Assembly: GCA_018398585.1 (NCBI GenBank)
Contig: JAGTTD010000019.1
Span: forward strand, 11,328,338-11,392,337
From: Simmondsia chinensis
Taxonomy: Eukaryota > Streptophyta > Magnoliopsida > Caryophyllales > Simmondsiaceae
Direction: 5' to 3'
Length of the DNA: 64,000 bases
The notes beneath the pieces are model-generated. The model made no database searches and had not been told where the DNA came from. It saw only the letters and a list, made by a program, of their open reading frames with translations. Positions 32,302 to 44,448 of the stretch are shown piece after piece. The first letter of the stretch is position 1. Every line of letters starts with the position of its first letter. Both the position numbers and the translations under genes were made by a program.

Positions 32302-33781
32302 TATTGGCCTTAATGCCAATATTATTGTAATTTTAATGATAACAACCACTTAGTGAGTCATGGGATTTAAATTATTCTAATCTTATTTTTAAGTGACTTA
32401 TAAGAAAGATAGGAACATCAAGATTAATCATAGATACGAAGCTTTCCAAAAGATGATAAATCAAGAGGAAAAGAGATAAAAGCGGAAGAGAAGATTCATC
32501 CAAATTGAAGAGAACGTGATACGAGTTCGAGCATCCTAAAGTTATTTATTTTTATTGTCTGGGACTTACGATCGAGATATATCGATTGAGTCCAAGTCTC
32601 AATATATATATGTGATGCTCTTACAAAAATATTTTTGAAAAATATTTTAGAAAGTTGATTTATCAAATTTTATTTGAAAAATATTCAAGTCAAAATTAAA
32701 CCAATCTAGCTTATCAATTAAAATATTTTTTAAGATTCGTACTTTGAAAAGTATGATCAAATCAATTAAAGATAAAATTTTAATGGGTGATGATTTAGCT
32801 TGATTTATGGAACCAATCATTTTAATGATCAAAGTTAAGTGGGAAATAAATTCAAAAAAATTGAACAAATATAGCAATCAAGCAATCAATTTTTTAACTT
32901 AGAGAATGTGATAAAAGTATCCCACCAATCAAGCAAATTGATCAAAACGTGTAAATGCACCCGGGTAGGCTGAGTGTCGACACAGATATGGTATGTGTTG
33001 ACACACGGGCTTCAGTAGCCACCAAGAGCTCTGTGTGTCGACACACAAACTGAAAAAGCTCAAAACGGCTACTTTTAACTTGATTTCTTTACAAAACCTT
33101 TTTCCAACTTTTTGAATGTCTTACTGGCCCTCTTTTGCCTGTAAATGGGGCTTGAATGCTTTGGTTCAAATCATCCAATACTCTCTAAGCATTCTTTGAT
33201 AAAAAGTTCTCTTACATACTTGCACTTAAAAGGTTTGTTTTTAAGTTTTGTTTGAAACTTTTATTTGAGCATCACTTGTTCTCTTATTGTTGATCTTTGA
33301 GCTTTATTAGCATATCCTTAGTTTTGGCTAAGCTTGATCAAGTGTCAATTCACTCTTGAAAGAGTGAAGAATTTCAGTGCTTTAATTCTTTTATTTCTTT
33401 ATTCAAATTCGTTGCATTGTAAAAGTTGGATCCTGAGCCTACTGTTACAAAAGGATCGGTTATAAAAGGTTGGTCTTGAGCCTACGTATAAAAAGACCGG
33501 TTGTTAAGGTTGGATCCTGAGCCTATTTTCAAAAAGGATTATTGAGCTTAGTTAAAGGCTCAAGTGACTAAGAGTAGTCACTTGAGAAGTGGACTACCTT
33601 CCGGTTTGGAAGTGAACCACTATAAAAATCTTTGTGCATCCCTTTTATTTTTGTCTTTATCTTTTTCATTTGACATTTATTATTAAGCTTTTAATTAAAC
33701 TTTTGGCTCATATATTTAAATTTTTATTTATCACTAAAGAGCCTAATTCACCCCCCTTTTAGGTTGCTATTTGGACCTTCA
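32302..33781 (+). repeat. E4 first (5') LTR
   Basis: 1480 bp. Starts TATTGGCC, where the third LTR has TGTTGGCC, and ends ACCTTCA. The TATA region reads tgtaaatgg at 33140 against tataaata in the third LTR, suggesting loss of the core promoter. Confidence 0.9.
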
Positions 33782-33799
33782 ATTGGTGTCATAGCCTGT
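33782..33799 (+). promoter_or_regulatory. E4 primer-binding site
   Basis: attggtgtcatagcctg after the first LTR, similar to the tRNA-iMet site ATTGGTATCAGAGC with two changes. Confidence 0.7.
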
Positions 33800-33839
33800 G
33801 CACTATTCTTTTTTGGTCTAACAACCTTAGAGTGATCAT

Positions 33840-35680
33840 ATGGCAACTTTCACTCCAATCTTAGCCGAGGGTCAATCGACAAACAAGCCTCCTTTTTTTG
33901 ATGGGAAAAATTTTCCCTATTGGAAGCTAAGAATGAGACTTTATATTACATCCATTGATTTCGACTTATGGCTTATTACAAAAGATGGTAATTACGTACG
34001 CTCAAAGAAACAAGGTGAGGAAACTATTGAAAAAGAAGAAAATGAGCTTATGCAAGAGGACAAAGGAAAACTCTTATGTGCTATTGCCCCAAATGTCTTT
34101 AACCATGAGTCCGGCTGTTAATCGGCAAAATAAATTTGGGACAGGCCAGAGGTCACCTATGAAGGTACGGATCAAGTTAAATCTTCTAAAATAAATATGT
34201 TGGTAAGAGCTTACGAACTTTTCAAAATGAAACCGAAGGAATCAATAAAAGAGATGTACACTAGATTTTTGGATACTACTAACAAACTCCAAGCTCTTAG
34301 AAAAATGTATTCAAATGAGGAGCAAGTTAGTAAAATTCTTTGATGTCTCCCTATTTCATGGAAACGCAAGGTTACTGCTATTTGGGAAGCTCATAACCTC
34401 TCTACTTATAAACTTGATCAACTAATTGGAAATCTAATGACCCATGAGATTGACATGGAAGAGTTTAAAGAAGAGGAAAAGCAAAAGAAAAGCAAAGACA
34501 TAGCATTTAAACCATCTCTAAGTGACGAAAGTGATGATGAAGTTGTTATGTTAGCAAAAAGATTTTACAAATATCTTGAAAAGAAAAGATTTAAGAAAAA
34601 CCTCAAAAAGGGTTCATCTTCCTCCAAAGATGAACCAACTTGCTATGAGTGTGGAGAAGTCAGACATCTTAAAAGAGACTGTCTCAAGCCAAAAAATAAG
34701 AAATTCTTCAACAAACTCAAAAAGAAAGACAAAAAGGAAGAATGGAATAATGCTTTTGCAGCTTGGGGAGATAGAGACGATGACTCCAATAAAGAAAGTG
34801 AAGAAGAACTAGCTAACTTTTGTCTCGTGGCTATTGAAGACGATAGCATTGAAGGATGAGGTAAACGATCTACCTTATGATGAACTTGTGGTTGGTTGTC
34901 AAGAGTTATATGAGAAATATAAAAAATTGAAAAAACAACACAATACTTTTGTAAAAGGTTTGAAAAGATGAGATTGGAAAAGGATTCAAAACAACGTTTA
35001 ATGCTTGAACTTGAAAACGAATCCCTAAAGAAAAAGAACGAGTCTTTAAATAATGAGACAATTAAACTAACAAATGAAAAGAAATCCTTTGAAGAAACAC
35101 TTCATACTTTAAAGGAAAATGAGAAAGGAAAATCAGAGGAAGACAAATCACTTTTAAAAGAAAATGAGTCTTTGAAAAAGAAAATGGAAGAACTTTCGAA
35201 AATATCAAGCAAATTTTATAAAAGTCAAGAAACACTCGAAAAAATTCTTACATCTCAAAAGCCAATTTATAACAAAGAAGGAATAGGTTATAATGAAAAT
35301 GTCCAAAAGAAAATTTTGAATGTTCTTTTTATTAAAGCCCCATCACCTTCAACAAACTCTGTAAGGTGCAACTATTGTGGTGACCATAGACACATTATTT
35401 ACCGATGTTAAGAAATTTTAGAAAGACAAAGATGATTTGGGTCGCAAAAAGATCTCGACCACCAAATGACAAGGCTAACAACAAAGGGCCCAAGAAAATT
35501 TGGGTACCTAAAAGTGTCTGAATTGCGATAGGTGTGTATGAAAATTCAAAGCAAAAAACAAAAGCGGTACTTGGATAGTGGTTGCTAAAGACACATGACC
35601 GGAGATAAATCCAAGTTCACTTTACCAATGCCAAGAAAAGGAAATGTCACCTTTGGCAACAATAAGAAACGAAAAAGGTA
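33840..35680 (+). pseudogene. E4 unit A gag and start of pol
   Basis: Start ATG 33840; the copia gag N terminus has PPFFDGKNFPYWKLRMRLYI and SIDFDLWLI. Frames shift near 34110. Knuckle CYECGEVRHLKRDC (about 34641), then a Lys/Glu coiled-coil stretch (34968-35230, KENESLKKKMEEL) and a second Cys/His motif CNYCGDHRHIIYRC (about 35368). A protease start, LDSGC then stop, lies near 35575. Just after KGNVTFGNN homology to pol ends at about 35680, where the sequence jumps to the env-like leader. Confidence 0.85.
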
Positions 35681-35923
35681 TTGGTATCTTTTCCACAAAC
35701 CCTAACCCAAACCCGCAACCCACACAACTTTTGCTCATATTTGTTGGTTTTTATTCCCTTTTCTTCATTTTTCAAGTTAAAAACACGCTACTTTCACTAC
35801 CATTTCTTTTTCTTTCACAAACTCATTTCTTTCTCAGAAAACCCTAACCAACCTCCAATTTTTTTTTTATTTTCCCTTCGATTTTTCATCTTTTCTTCCA
35901 AATCTCCTCAGAGTTAGTCATCA
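35676..35923 (+). other. E4 unit A deletion junction and env leader
   Basis: Near 35680-35695 pol sequence equal to 40846 onward passes into leader sequence equal to 44225 onward, a loss of about 3.4 kb compared with unit B. The leader is C/T-rich untranslated DNA with no ORF. Confidence 0.85.
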
Positions 35924-37060
35924 ATGGATTGCAAAATCACTACCAAGAAGAGATCTGGACACACTTAAGGGGCTTCTTTTTCTCGGAGTTCTAGCTCAGT
36001 AAATTCCTCTAACCCCTTCCTCAACAAGGAGGTATTATTTGGTAGATTCAATCACTGGACTTGGATTAGGACTCATAACTTCGGAGAATTATTTTCTCCA
36101 TTTGAAGAAGTAGGTTGGACTGAAATTTGCTCTATAAAGGAACCGGTATATCCAGAATTAGTAAGAGAATTTTATTTCAACTTAAATATTTCTAAAACTA
36201 CTCCTTTAGAACTATCCTCTGTTCTTTCAGGTCAAAAAATCAAACTTATTGTTGCTTATATAAATGATTTGCTTGGTTTTAATTTTAATATAGAGGATGA
36301 CTTTAATATTTCCAAAGAGCTCCACTGATTCCCGCTCCCCGAACCTGTCCAACACCCCCTACTTAGATAAGCTTGGGGTGATATACCAATTTCCAAACTA
36401 ACAAGGCCTAACTCAAATGATCTAGGAGTGGTTCTTAAATTAGCCCATAAATTAATTTGTATGAACATTACTCAAAGATCGGGTGGTTACGACTCAGTCT
36501 CAAACCTACACCTATTCCTACTGTCTCGACTCCTAAACGGAAACAAGATCAATCTAGGGTACTTAGTCTTAAAATTCATGTTCCATATTCACTCTAAAAA
36601 GACTAATCCCGCATATGGCATGCTTCTTACCTATATTTTTCAACACACCTTAACCCGCTCATATTTTAAAAACCCCATTTCCTATCACGATGCCTCTATT
36701 GAGACATCTTTGAGAAAGATGGGTCTCGAATTCAAAAATCATGAATGGGTAAATAAGCAAAAAGGAGTTAGGAGGATAGAAGAAATAGATGAAATTCGAG
36801 ACGAGGAAGAGGAAGAGGGAGAGGAAAATTTTGATAGGGGAGATGAAGCTAACGAGGATGAACCTCAATCGGGATCTCCGAAAAGGAGTGCAGTTGACCT
36901 ACTTACTTGTTTAGAAGAACAAATGTCTTCCACTCAAGCACAACATTCCACCTCACAATCCACTATTGAAGAGTTTCGACAAGAAACACAATCCACCTTT
37001 CAAAAGCTTTTCCACTTTCTTGCATACAGACAAAGACCCCCTACTCCTTATATTTCTTTT
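35924..37060 (+). pseudogene. E4 unit A env-like ORF (putative plant transposon protein), broken
   Basis: Start ATG 35924 aligns with ATG 44449 of unit B but meets TAA after about 14 codons (TKKRSGH, T, stop). Further frame breaks follow. From 36428 it is open: LKLAHKLICMNITQRSGGYD, LFLLSRLLNGNKI, and the acidic EEEEGEENFDRGDEANEDE. See unit B for the family. Confidence 0.85.
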
Positions 37061-37953
37061 CTTTTCCTCTTTAAACAAATAATAATAATTTTGGAGCTAC
37101 ATTGTCGTTATTGTACAAACACTATACTTTAACTGTTGCAATGTTATGATTCATCCTTGTGTTTATTTATGCTCGTGCTGATATTTTCCATCCCTCATCT
37201 TGTGCTTTTTGTTGATGACAAAGGAGGAGAAAAATTGGTGTGTAATATTCACACATAGTTATATGCTTAATTGAGTTTTAATACTCATCATAAAAGAGCT
37301 CTAATGGACCAAGTATTCTTATCAAATTTCTGGATATAGAAACTTGGGCCAATTTAAAAAAAAAAATCACAGAGAAACAGAGCCCAGTTCTATCTTTTGT
37401 GTGTCGACACACAGAGCAGCAGTACCGCTGCTCTGCATCTGTGTGTCGACACACAAAGGAAAAAAAAAAAAAAAAGAACCTTTTTTTTTCTTTCACTTCC
37501 CAATCTTAACCCCTCTTCATTCATCTTCAACAATATTTTTAAAAATTGGTCCAAGTTCCTATATCCATGAATTTGATAAGAATATTTGGTCCATTGGGGC
37601 ATTTTTATGATGAGTATTAAAACTCAATATTAAATGCAAATGACTCATGTATGCAATCAAGGTCAAGATGATAGATTACACATGCCAATTTTACTTCTAA
37701 TGTTGCAAAGATTTCTTCACCTAAAGATTTAGCTATGTGCTTGATTGAGAAATGTTAAAAATGATCCCTAAAATGCATCAACTTAGGGGGAGCAATTGAG
37801 TTCGAACCCGAATCATGATATACATTGCTCCATAAGTTCATAGTCATGTGCATGCTTCAATAAGTGAATACTTTTAAGGTAAAATCTATACTTCAACTTT
37901 CACATTTCCAAGAGAAAATACCAAATGTTTGTCATCGTAAAAAAAGGGGCGAT
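37061..37953 (+). other. E4 unit A 3' untranslated region
   Basis: Contains a left-arm repeat (37268-37356), the large TGTGTCGACACA palindrome block (37396-37458), a reverse-orientation copy of the end of pol (37539-37734) and PPT-like cttagggggagca. A possible PPT aaaaaggggcgat precedes the next LTR. Confidence 0.75.
37396..37458. repeat. Palindromic block with two TGTGTCGACACA cores
   Basis: An imperfect 63-bp palindrome. The outer arms TTTGTGTGTCGACACACA pair with each other and are themselves palindromes; the inner GAGCAGC...GCTGCTC forms a third stem. Equivalents at 43953-44012 and 45929-46010. Confidence 0.9.
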
Positions 37954-39076
37954 TATTGGCCCTAAAGCTAATATGATTATAATTTTGATGATAACAACCA
38001 TTTAGTGAGTTATGGGACTTAAATTGTTCTAATCTTGTTTTTAAGTGACTTACAAGAAAGCTAGGAACATCAAGATTAATCATGGATACGAAGCTTTCCA
38101 AAAGATGATAAATCAAGAGGAAAAGAGATAAATGCTGAAGAGAAGATCCATCCAAATTGAAGAGAACGTGATCCAAGTCCGAGCATCCTAAAGTTATTTA
38201 TTTTAATTGTCTAGGACTTAGGATCAGGATATATCAATTGAGTCCGAGTCTCAATATTGATATATGATGCTCTTACAAAAATATTTTTGAAAAATATTTT
38301 AGAAAGTTGGTTTATAAATTTTATTTAAAAAATATTCAAGTCAAAATTAAACCAATCTAGCTCATAAATTAAAATATTTTTTAAGATTGGTACTTTGAAA
38401 ATTATGATCAAATCAAATAAAGATAAATTATGGAACCAATCATTTTTATGATCAAAGTTAAGTGGAAAATAAATTAAAAAATATAGAACAAATATAGCAA
38501 TCAATCAATCAATTTTTTAACTTAGGGAATGTGACAAAAGTATCCCACCAACAAGTAAATTGATTAAAACGTATAAATGCACCCAAGTAGGCTAAGTGTC
38601 GACACACAGATGGTATGTGTCGACACACAGGCTTAAAGTAGCCACCAAGAGCTGCTGTGTGTGGACACACTGCCCTTGTACGTCGACACACATACTTAAA
38701 AAGCTAAAAACGGCTACTTTTGACTTGATTTCTTTCCAAAACCTTTTCCCAACTTTTTTGAACATTTTATTGGCACTCTTTTGCCTATAAAAAGGGCTTG
38801 AATGCTTTGGTTCAAATCATCCAATACTCTATAAGCATTCTTTGATAAAAAGTTCTCTTACATATTTGCACTTTAAAGGTTTGTTTATAAGTTTTGTTTA
38901 AAACTTTTATTAGGGCATCACTTGTTCTCTTACTGTTGATCTTTGAGCTTTATTGGCATATTCTTAGCTTTGGCTAAGCTTGATCAAGTGTCAATTCACT
39001 CTTGAAAGAGTGAAGAATTTCGGTGCTTTAATTCTGCCATTGCTTTATTCAAATTTGTTGCATTGTAAAGGTTGGA
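37954..39076 (+). repeat. E4 middle LTR, 3' end missing
   Basis: Begins TATTGGCCC and follows the other LTRs to about 39076, then jumps into gag. Its last about 350 bp, the primer site and the first codons of gag are missing. TATA box tataaaaa at 38786. Three TGTGTCGACACA-type palindromes at about 38600-38695. Confidence 0.88.
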
Positions 39077-40620
39077 TCAATCAACCAACAAGCCTCCTCT
39101 TTTTGATGGGGAAAAGTTTCCCTATTGGAAGCTAAGAATGAGATTTTGTATTACATCCATTGATTTCGACCAATGGCTTATTACAAAAAAATAGTGATTA
39201 TGTACCCTCAAAGAAATAAGGTGAGAAAACAATTGAAAAAGAAGAAAATGAGCCTATGTAAGATGACAAAGAAAAACTTGCAAAAAATGCAAAAGCTCAT
39301 TATCCATTTTTATGTGCTATTGCCCCAAATATCTTTAACTATGTGTCTGATTATCAATCGGAAAAAGAAATTTGGGACAAGCATGAGGTCACCTATGAAG
39401 GTACGGATCAAGTTAAATCTTCTAAAATAGATATGTTTGTAAGAGCTTACGAACTTTTCAAAATGAAACCGGAGGAATCAATAAAAGAGATGTACACTAG
39501 ATTTTAATATATTACTAATAAATTCCAAGCTCTTGAAAAAATGTATTTAAATAAAGAGCAAGTCAGTAAAATTCTTCGATGTCTCCATATTTCATGGCAA
39601 TGCAAGGTTACTGCTATTTGGGAAGCTCATAACCTCTCTACTTATAAACTTGATCAACTAATTAGAAATCTCATGACCCATGAGATTGACATGGAAGAGT
39701 TTAAAGAAGAGGAAAAACAAAGACGTATCATTTAAATCATCTCTAAGTAACGAAAGTGATGAAAGTGATGATGAAGTTGTTATGTTAGCAAAAAGATTTT
39801 ACAAACGTCTTGAAAAAAAAGATTAAAGAAGAACTTCAAAAAGAGTTCATCTTCCTCCAAAGATGAACCGACTTGCTATAAGTGTGGAGAAGTTGGACAT
39901 CTTAAAAGAGATTGTCCCAGGCCAAAAAATAAGAAGTTCTTCAACAAACTCAAAAAGAAAGACAAAAAGGAAGAACGGAAGAAAGCTTTTGCGGCTTAGG
40001 GAGATAGCGACGATGACTCCAATGAAGAAAGTGAACAGGAAGTAGTTAACTTTTGTCTCATGGCTATTGACGATAGCGTTGAAGAGGATGTGGTAAACGA
40101 TATGCCTTATGATGAACTTTGGTTTTCAAGAGTTATATGAGAAATATAAAAAATTGAAAAAACAATACAATACTTTTGTAAAGTTTTAAAAAGACAGGAT
40201 TGGAAAAGGATTCAAAACAACATTTAGTGCTTGAACTTTTAAATGAATCCCTAATGAAAAAGAACGAGTCTTTAAATAATGAGATTATTAAATTAACAAA
40301 TGAAAAGAAATCCTTGGAAGAAAGGAATATCGAAGGAAGACAAATCACTTTTAAAAGAAAATGAGTCTTTGAAAGAGAAAATGGAAGAACTTTCGAAAAT
40401 ATCAAGCAAATTTTATAAAGGTTAAGAAACACTTGACAAACTTTTTGTATCTCAAAAGTCAATTTATAACAAAGAAGGAATAGGCTCTAATGGAAATATC
40501 CAAAAGAAAAATCTGAATGTTCTTTTTGTCAAAGCCTCATCACCTTCAACAAACTCGGTAAGGTGCAACTATTGTGCTGACCATGGGCACATCATTTACT
40601 AATATTCTTTCAAAAGAAAT
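39077..40620 (+). pseudogene. E4 unit B gag, 5' end deleted
   Basis: Starts inside gag after the LTR junction (NQPPLFDGEKFPYWKLRMR) and follows unit A with many frame breaks: CYKCGEVGHLKRDC knuckle (about 39873), coiled-coil Lys/Glu region (40200-40420) and the second Cys/His motif with its last Cys lost (about 40590). Confidence 0.85.
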
Positions 40621-41213
40621 TCAAAAAAGACAAAGATGGTTTGGGTCCCAAAAGGATCTCGACCACCAAATGACAAGGCTAACAACAAAGGACCTAAGAA
40701 AATTTGGGTACCGAAAAGTGTCTAAATTGTGATAGGTGTGCATGAAAATCCAAAGCAAAAAACAAAAGTAGTGCTTGGATAGTAGTTGCTCAAGACACAT
40801 GACCAGAAATAAATCCAAGTTCACTTTACTAATGCCAAGAAAAGGAAATGTCACCTTTGGGGACAATAAGAAAGGAAAAATAATCGATATCGGTAATATT
40901 GCTTCAAATTATTCTCCTTGCATTGAAGATGTCTTACGTGTGGGTCTTAAGCACAACTTGCTAAGCATTAGTCAGTTATGTGATAAAGGTTATTGGGTGA
41001 ACCTTTAATCATCTAGATGTATAGTTAAACATGCTAAACATGCTTCAAATGAAAATATGATTGATCTTGATTGTGTAGACTCATTAAAATGTTTTAGTGT
41101 CTTGGATGAAAATGATCCTTGGATTTGGCATTGAAGATTTGGACATGCTAGTATAGATTTAATTTCAAAACTTTCAAAAAATGATCTTGTTAGAGGTTCA
41201 CCAAAGCTAAAAT
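40621..41213 (+). pseudogene. E4 protease and pre-integrase region
   Basis: The copia protease reads MDSSCSRHMTRNKSKFTL at 40775; the catalytic D-S-G is D-S-S here. Then KGNVTFGDNKKGKI, GLKHNLLSISQLCDKGYWV (open to 41008) and a GAG-pre-integrase part with WIWH (then stop) and RFGHAS. Confidence 0.85.
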
Positions 41214-41789
41214 TTGAAAAAAAATCATATTTGTGATGCATGTCAATATGGCGAACAAACCAGATCGTCATTCAAACCCAAAAATGTAGTTTCAACATCA
41301 AGGCATCCTGAACTCTTACATATAGACTTGTTTGGTCCTACTCGTCATTTGAGCCTTGGTGGAAAGCGATATGGACTTGTAATTGTTGATAATTACCCCC
41401 GCTTTACTTGGGTCATATTCCTTTCTCATAAGAGTAAAGCATTTGATAAATTTAAAAAAATTTGTAAAAAGGTACAAAATGAAAACGATTTGAAAATTGT
41501 TTGGTTTAGAAGCGATTATGGAAGGAAATTTGAAAATGATAATTTTGAAATTTATTGTGATTACTTTGGAATTAATCACAATTTTTTGGCACCTCGAATT
41601 CCTCAACAAAATGGAGTGGTTGAAATTGAAGAAATGGCAAGAACAATAATTTGTGAAAATAACTTGCCTAAATCTTTTTGGGCCGAAGCCATCAACACCA
41701 CTTGCTATAATTTAAATCGAGCTTTAATAAGACCAATTTTAAAAAAAACACCATATGAACTTTATAAAGATAGAAAGCCAAACATTTGA
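41214..41789 (+). pseudogene. E4 integrase core
   Basis: 191 codons open. CDACQYGEQTRSSFK closes the zinc-binding part. The core has LLHIDLFGPTRHLSLGGKRY (first Asp), WFRSDYGRKFEN (second Asp) and PQQNGVVEIEEMARTI (Glu; usually VERKN). The copia signature SFWAEAINTTCYNLNR follows. Confidence 0.9.
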
Positions 41790-43790
41790 TATTTTAAACC
41801 TTTTGGGTGCAAATGCTTTGTTCACAACAATGGCAAAGCAAATATTGGAAACTTTGATTCACGAGTTGATGAAGGTATTTTCATTGGATACTCTTTAACA
41901 AGCAAAGCATATAAAGTCTATAATAAAAAGACAAAGGTTGTAGAAGAGTCTATACAAGTAGTTTTTGATGAAATTAATGTCTTAACCTCTAGAACTCCTT
42001 GTGACGACAATGATATAATAATCAAACCAATGAACATTAAACACTTATCCAATGAGCAAGAAAAGGTTATATCTAATGCTCAAATGAATGAATCAATAGG
42101 AGATAACCAAAATGTAGAATCCAAAGAGGAAAACATACCACGAGATTGGAAATACTTGAAGGATCACCTAACAAGTCAAATCATTGGTGATCCCTCTCAA
42201 GGTGTAAAACCTAGGCATGTATTAACTGAATATTGTCATTTAGCCGCATTCATCGCTCTTGAAGAACCTAAGAACATAAAAGAAGCTCTTAATGACACAA
42301 ATTGGATAATGGCAATGGAGGAAAAGCTCAACCAATTCAAGAGAAGTGATATATGGGAACTTGTAGATAGACCCCAAGATCATCAAGTCATAGGTACCAA
42401 GTGGGTCTGCTGCAACAAGAAGGATGAGGAAGGTAACGTGGTAAGAAATAAGGCAAGGTTGGTAGCTAAAAGCTATAACCAAGAAGAAGGTATAGACTAT
42501 GAGGAAACATTAGCTCCCGTTGCTAGGCTAAAAGCTATTAGACTCTTATGTGCATTTGCTTCACTTAAAGATTTCAAACTTTTTCAAATGAATGTTAAAA
42601 GTGCATTTTTAAATGGTCTTATTAAAGAAGAGGTTTATGTTGAACAACCGCCCAGATTTGAGGATGACAAATTTCCCAATCATGTTTTCAAACTCAAAAA
42701 GGCACTCTATGGATTGAAACAAGCCCCTAGAGCTTGGTATGAGAGATTTAGTTCCTTTTTAATGCAAAATGGATTTTCAAGACGAAAAGTTGACATCACA
42801 CTTTTTCTTAAACACTCTAAACATGACATTCTTATCGTACAAATTTATGTTGATGATATAGTGTTTGGTGCTACAAATCCATCTTTTTGTGACGAATTTG
42901 CAAATTTTATGAGTAGGAAATTCAAAATGAGTATGATGGAAGAACTCAACTACTTCCTTGGATTACAAATCAAGCAAGGCAAGGAAGGAATTTTCATCAA
43001 CCAAGCCAAGTACATAAAGGAAATGCTCAAGAAATTTAGCATAGAAAATTCCAAGGCAATAGCAACACCAGTGAGCTCAACTCTTAAGTTAGATATGGAT
43101 GAAAAAGGTAAAACGTTGGACCAAAAGCTATATCAAGGTATGATCGGATCCCTTCTTTACCTTACCACTAGTAGACCTGATATACTGTTCAATGTATGTT
43201 TATGTGCTAAATTTCAAGCATATCCCAAGGAATCTCATCTATGTGCCGTGAAAAAAATATTTCGATACCTAGTTGGTACTCCTACTTTAGGCATATTTTA
43301 CCCTAAATATGATTTCTTTGATCTTGTTGGATATAGTGATGCAGATTTTGCCGGATACAAAGTGGACCGAAAATCGACTAGTGGTACTTGTAAATTCCTT
43401 GGTCACGCTTTGGCATCATGGTTTAGCAAAAAGCAAAATTATGTTGCTTTATGCCGAATATGTTGCATGTGGTTGTTGTTGCGCTCAAATGTTATGGTTA
43501 ATGCACCAATTAATTGACTATGGCATTCATATTAACCATGCTCCCATAATATATAATAACACTAGTGCTATATGCCTAACTAAAAACCCGGCTTAACATT
43601 CAAGAACAAAGCATAATGAGGTTCGACATTATTTTATTTGTGATCATGTACTCAAAGGAGATGTCATTGTAAAATTTGTTCCCACCAATGACCAATTAGC
43701 GGACATTTTTACTAAACCTCTAGGTGAAAAAATCTTTTGCAGCATTAGAAGTAAAATTGGCATGTGTAATCGATCATCTTGACCTCGATT
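41790..43790 (+). pseudogene. E4 reverse transcriptase and RNase H
   Basis: A connector (41790-42030) leads to a 495-codon open part (42030-43517). [82 protein letters not shown] and catalytic YVDDIVFG (about 42850). RNase [36 protein letters not shown] frameshift near 43440 leads into ICLTKNPA plus stop and LADIFTKPLGEKIF up to about 43790. Confidence 0.9.
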
Positions 43791-43907
43791 GCATACATGA
43801 GTCATTTGCATTTAATATTGAGTTTTAATACTCATCATAAAAGAGCTCCAATGGACTAAGTATTCTTATCCAATTCATGGATATAGGAACTTGGACCAAT
43901 TTTTAAT
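43711..43907 (+). repeat. Left arm of inverted repeat (end of pol and following bases)
   Basis: Covers the last codons of pol and about 120 bases beyond. Its reverse complement recurs at 46062-46257 (and 37539-37734) with few differences. Confidence 0.88.
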
Positions 43908-43952
43908 AATATTAAAAAAAACACACAGAAAAGCAGAGCGCAGTTCGATCTT

Positions 43953-44012
43953 CTGTGTGTCGACACACTGAGCAGCAGTACTGCTGCTTGCATCTGTGTG
44001 TTGACACACAAA
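43953..44012. repeat. Palindromic TGTGTCGACACA block before env-like ORF
   Basis: Same layout as 37396-37458 with some decay (second core TGTGTTGACACA). Confidence 0.85.
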
Positions 44013-44448
44013 GGAAAAAAAAACCTTTTTTTTCTTTCACTTCCCAATCTTAGCCCCCTCTTCATTCATCTTCAACACGCACTCTCTCTCTCAAACTCTA
44101 ACACTTTTCCTTCAAATTTTCTCCAAAAACCATCATTTTGCTTCAAATTTCTTCCAAATTTTTACTAGAAATCAAGTTTCCAACTACATTTCAACATCAA
44201 AACCTTCAATTTTTGTCAAAAACTCATCTTTTCCACAAACCCGCAACCCACACAACTTTTGCTCATATTTGTTGGTTTTTCTTCCCTTTTCTTCATTTTA
44301 CAAGTTAAAAATACTCTACTTTCACTACCATTTCATTTTCTTTCACAAACTCATTTCTTTTTCAAAAAACCCTAACCAACCTCCGATTTTTTAATTTTCC
44401 CTTTGATTTTTCCTCTTTTTTTCCAAATCTCCTCAAATTTACTCATCA

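Noticed and set aside
34968..35411. Coiled-coil protein as a separate host gene
   Set aside because: It is in line with gag of E4 and has a parallel in unit B (40200-40600); part of the long Sirevirus gag.
35698..35730. Telomere-like ccctaacccaaaccc
   Set aside because: Only one short imperfect run within the C-rich leader of the env-like ORF; unit B has a shorter equivalent, so it is not a telomere repeat.
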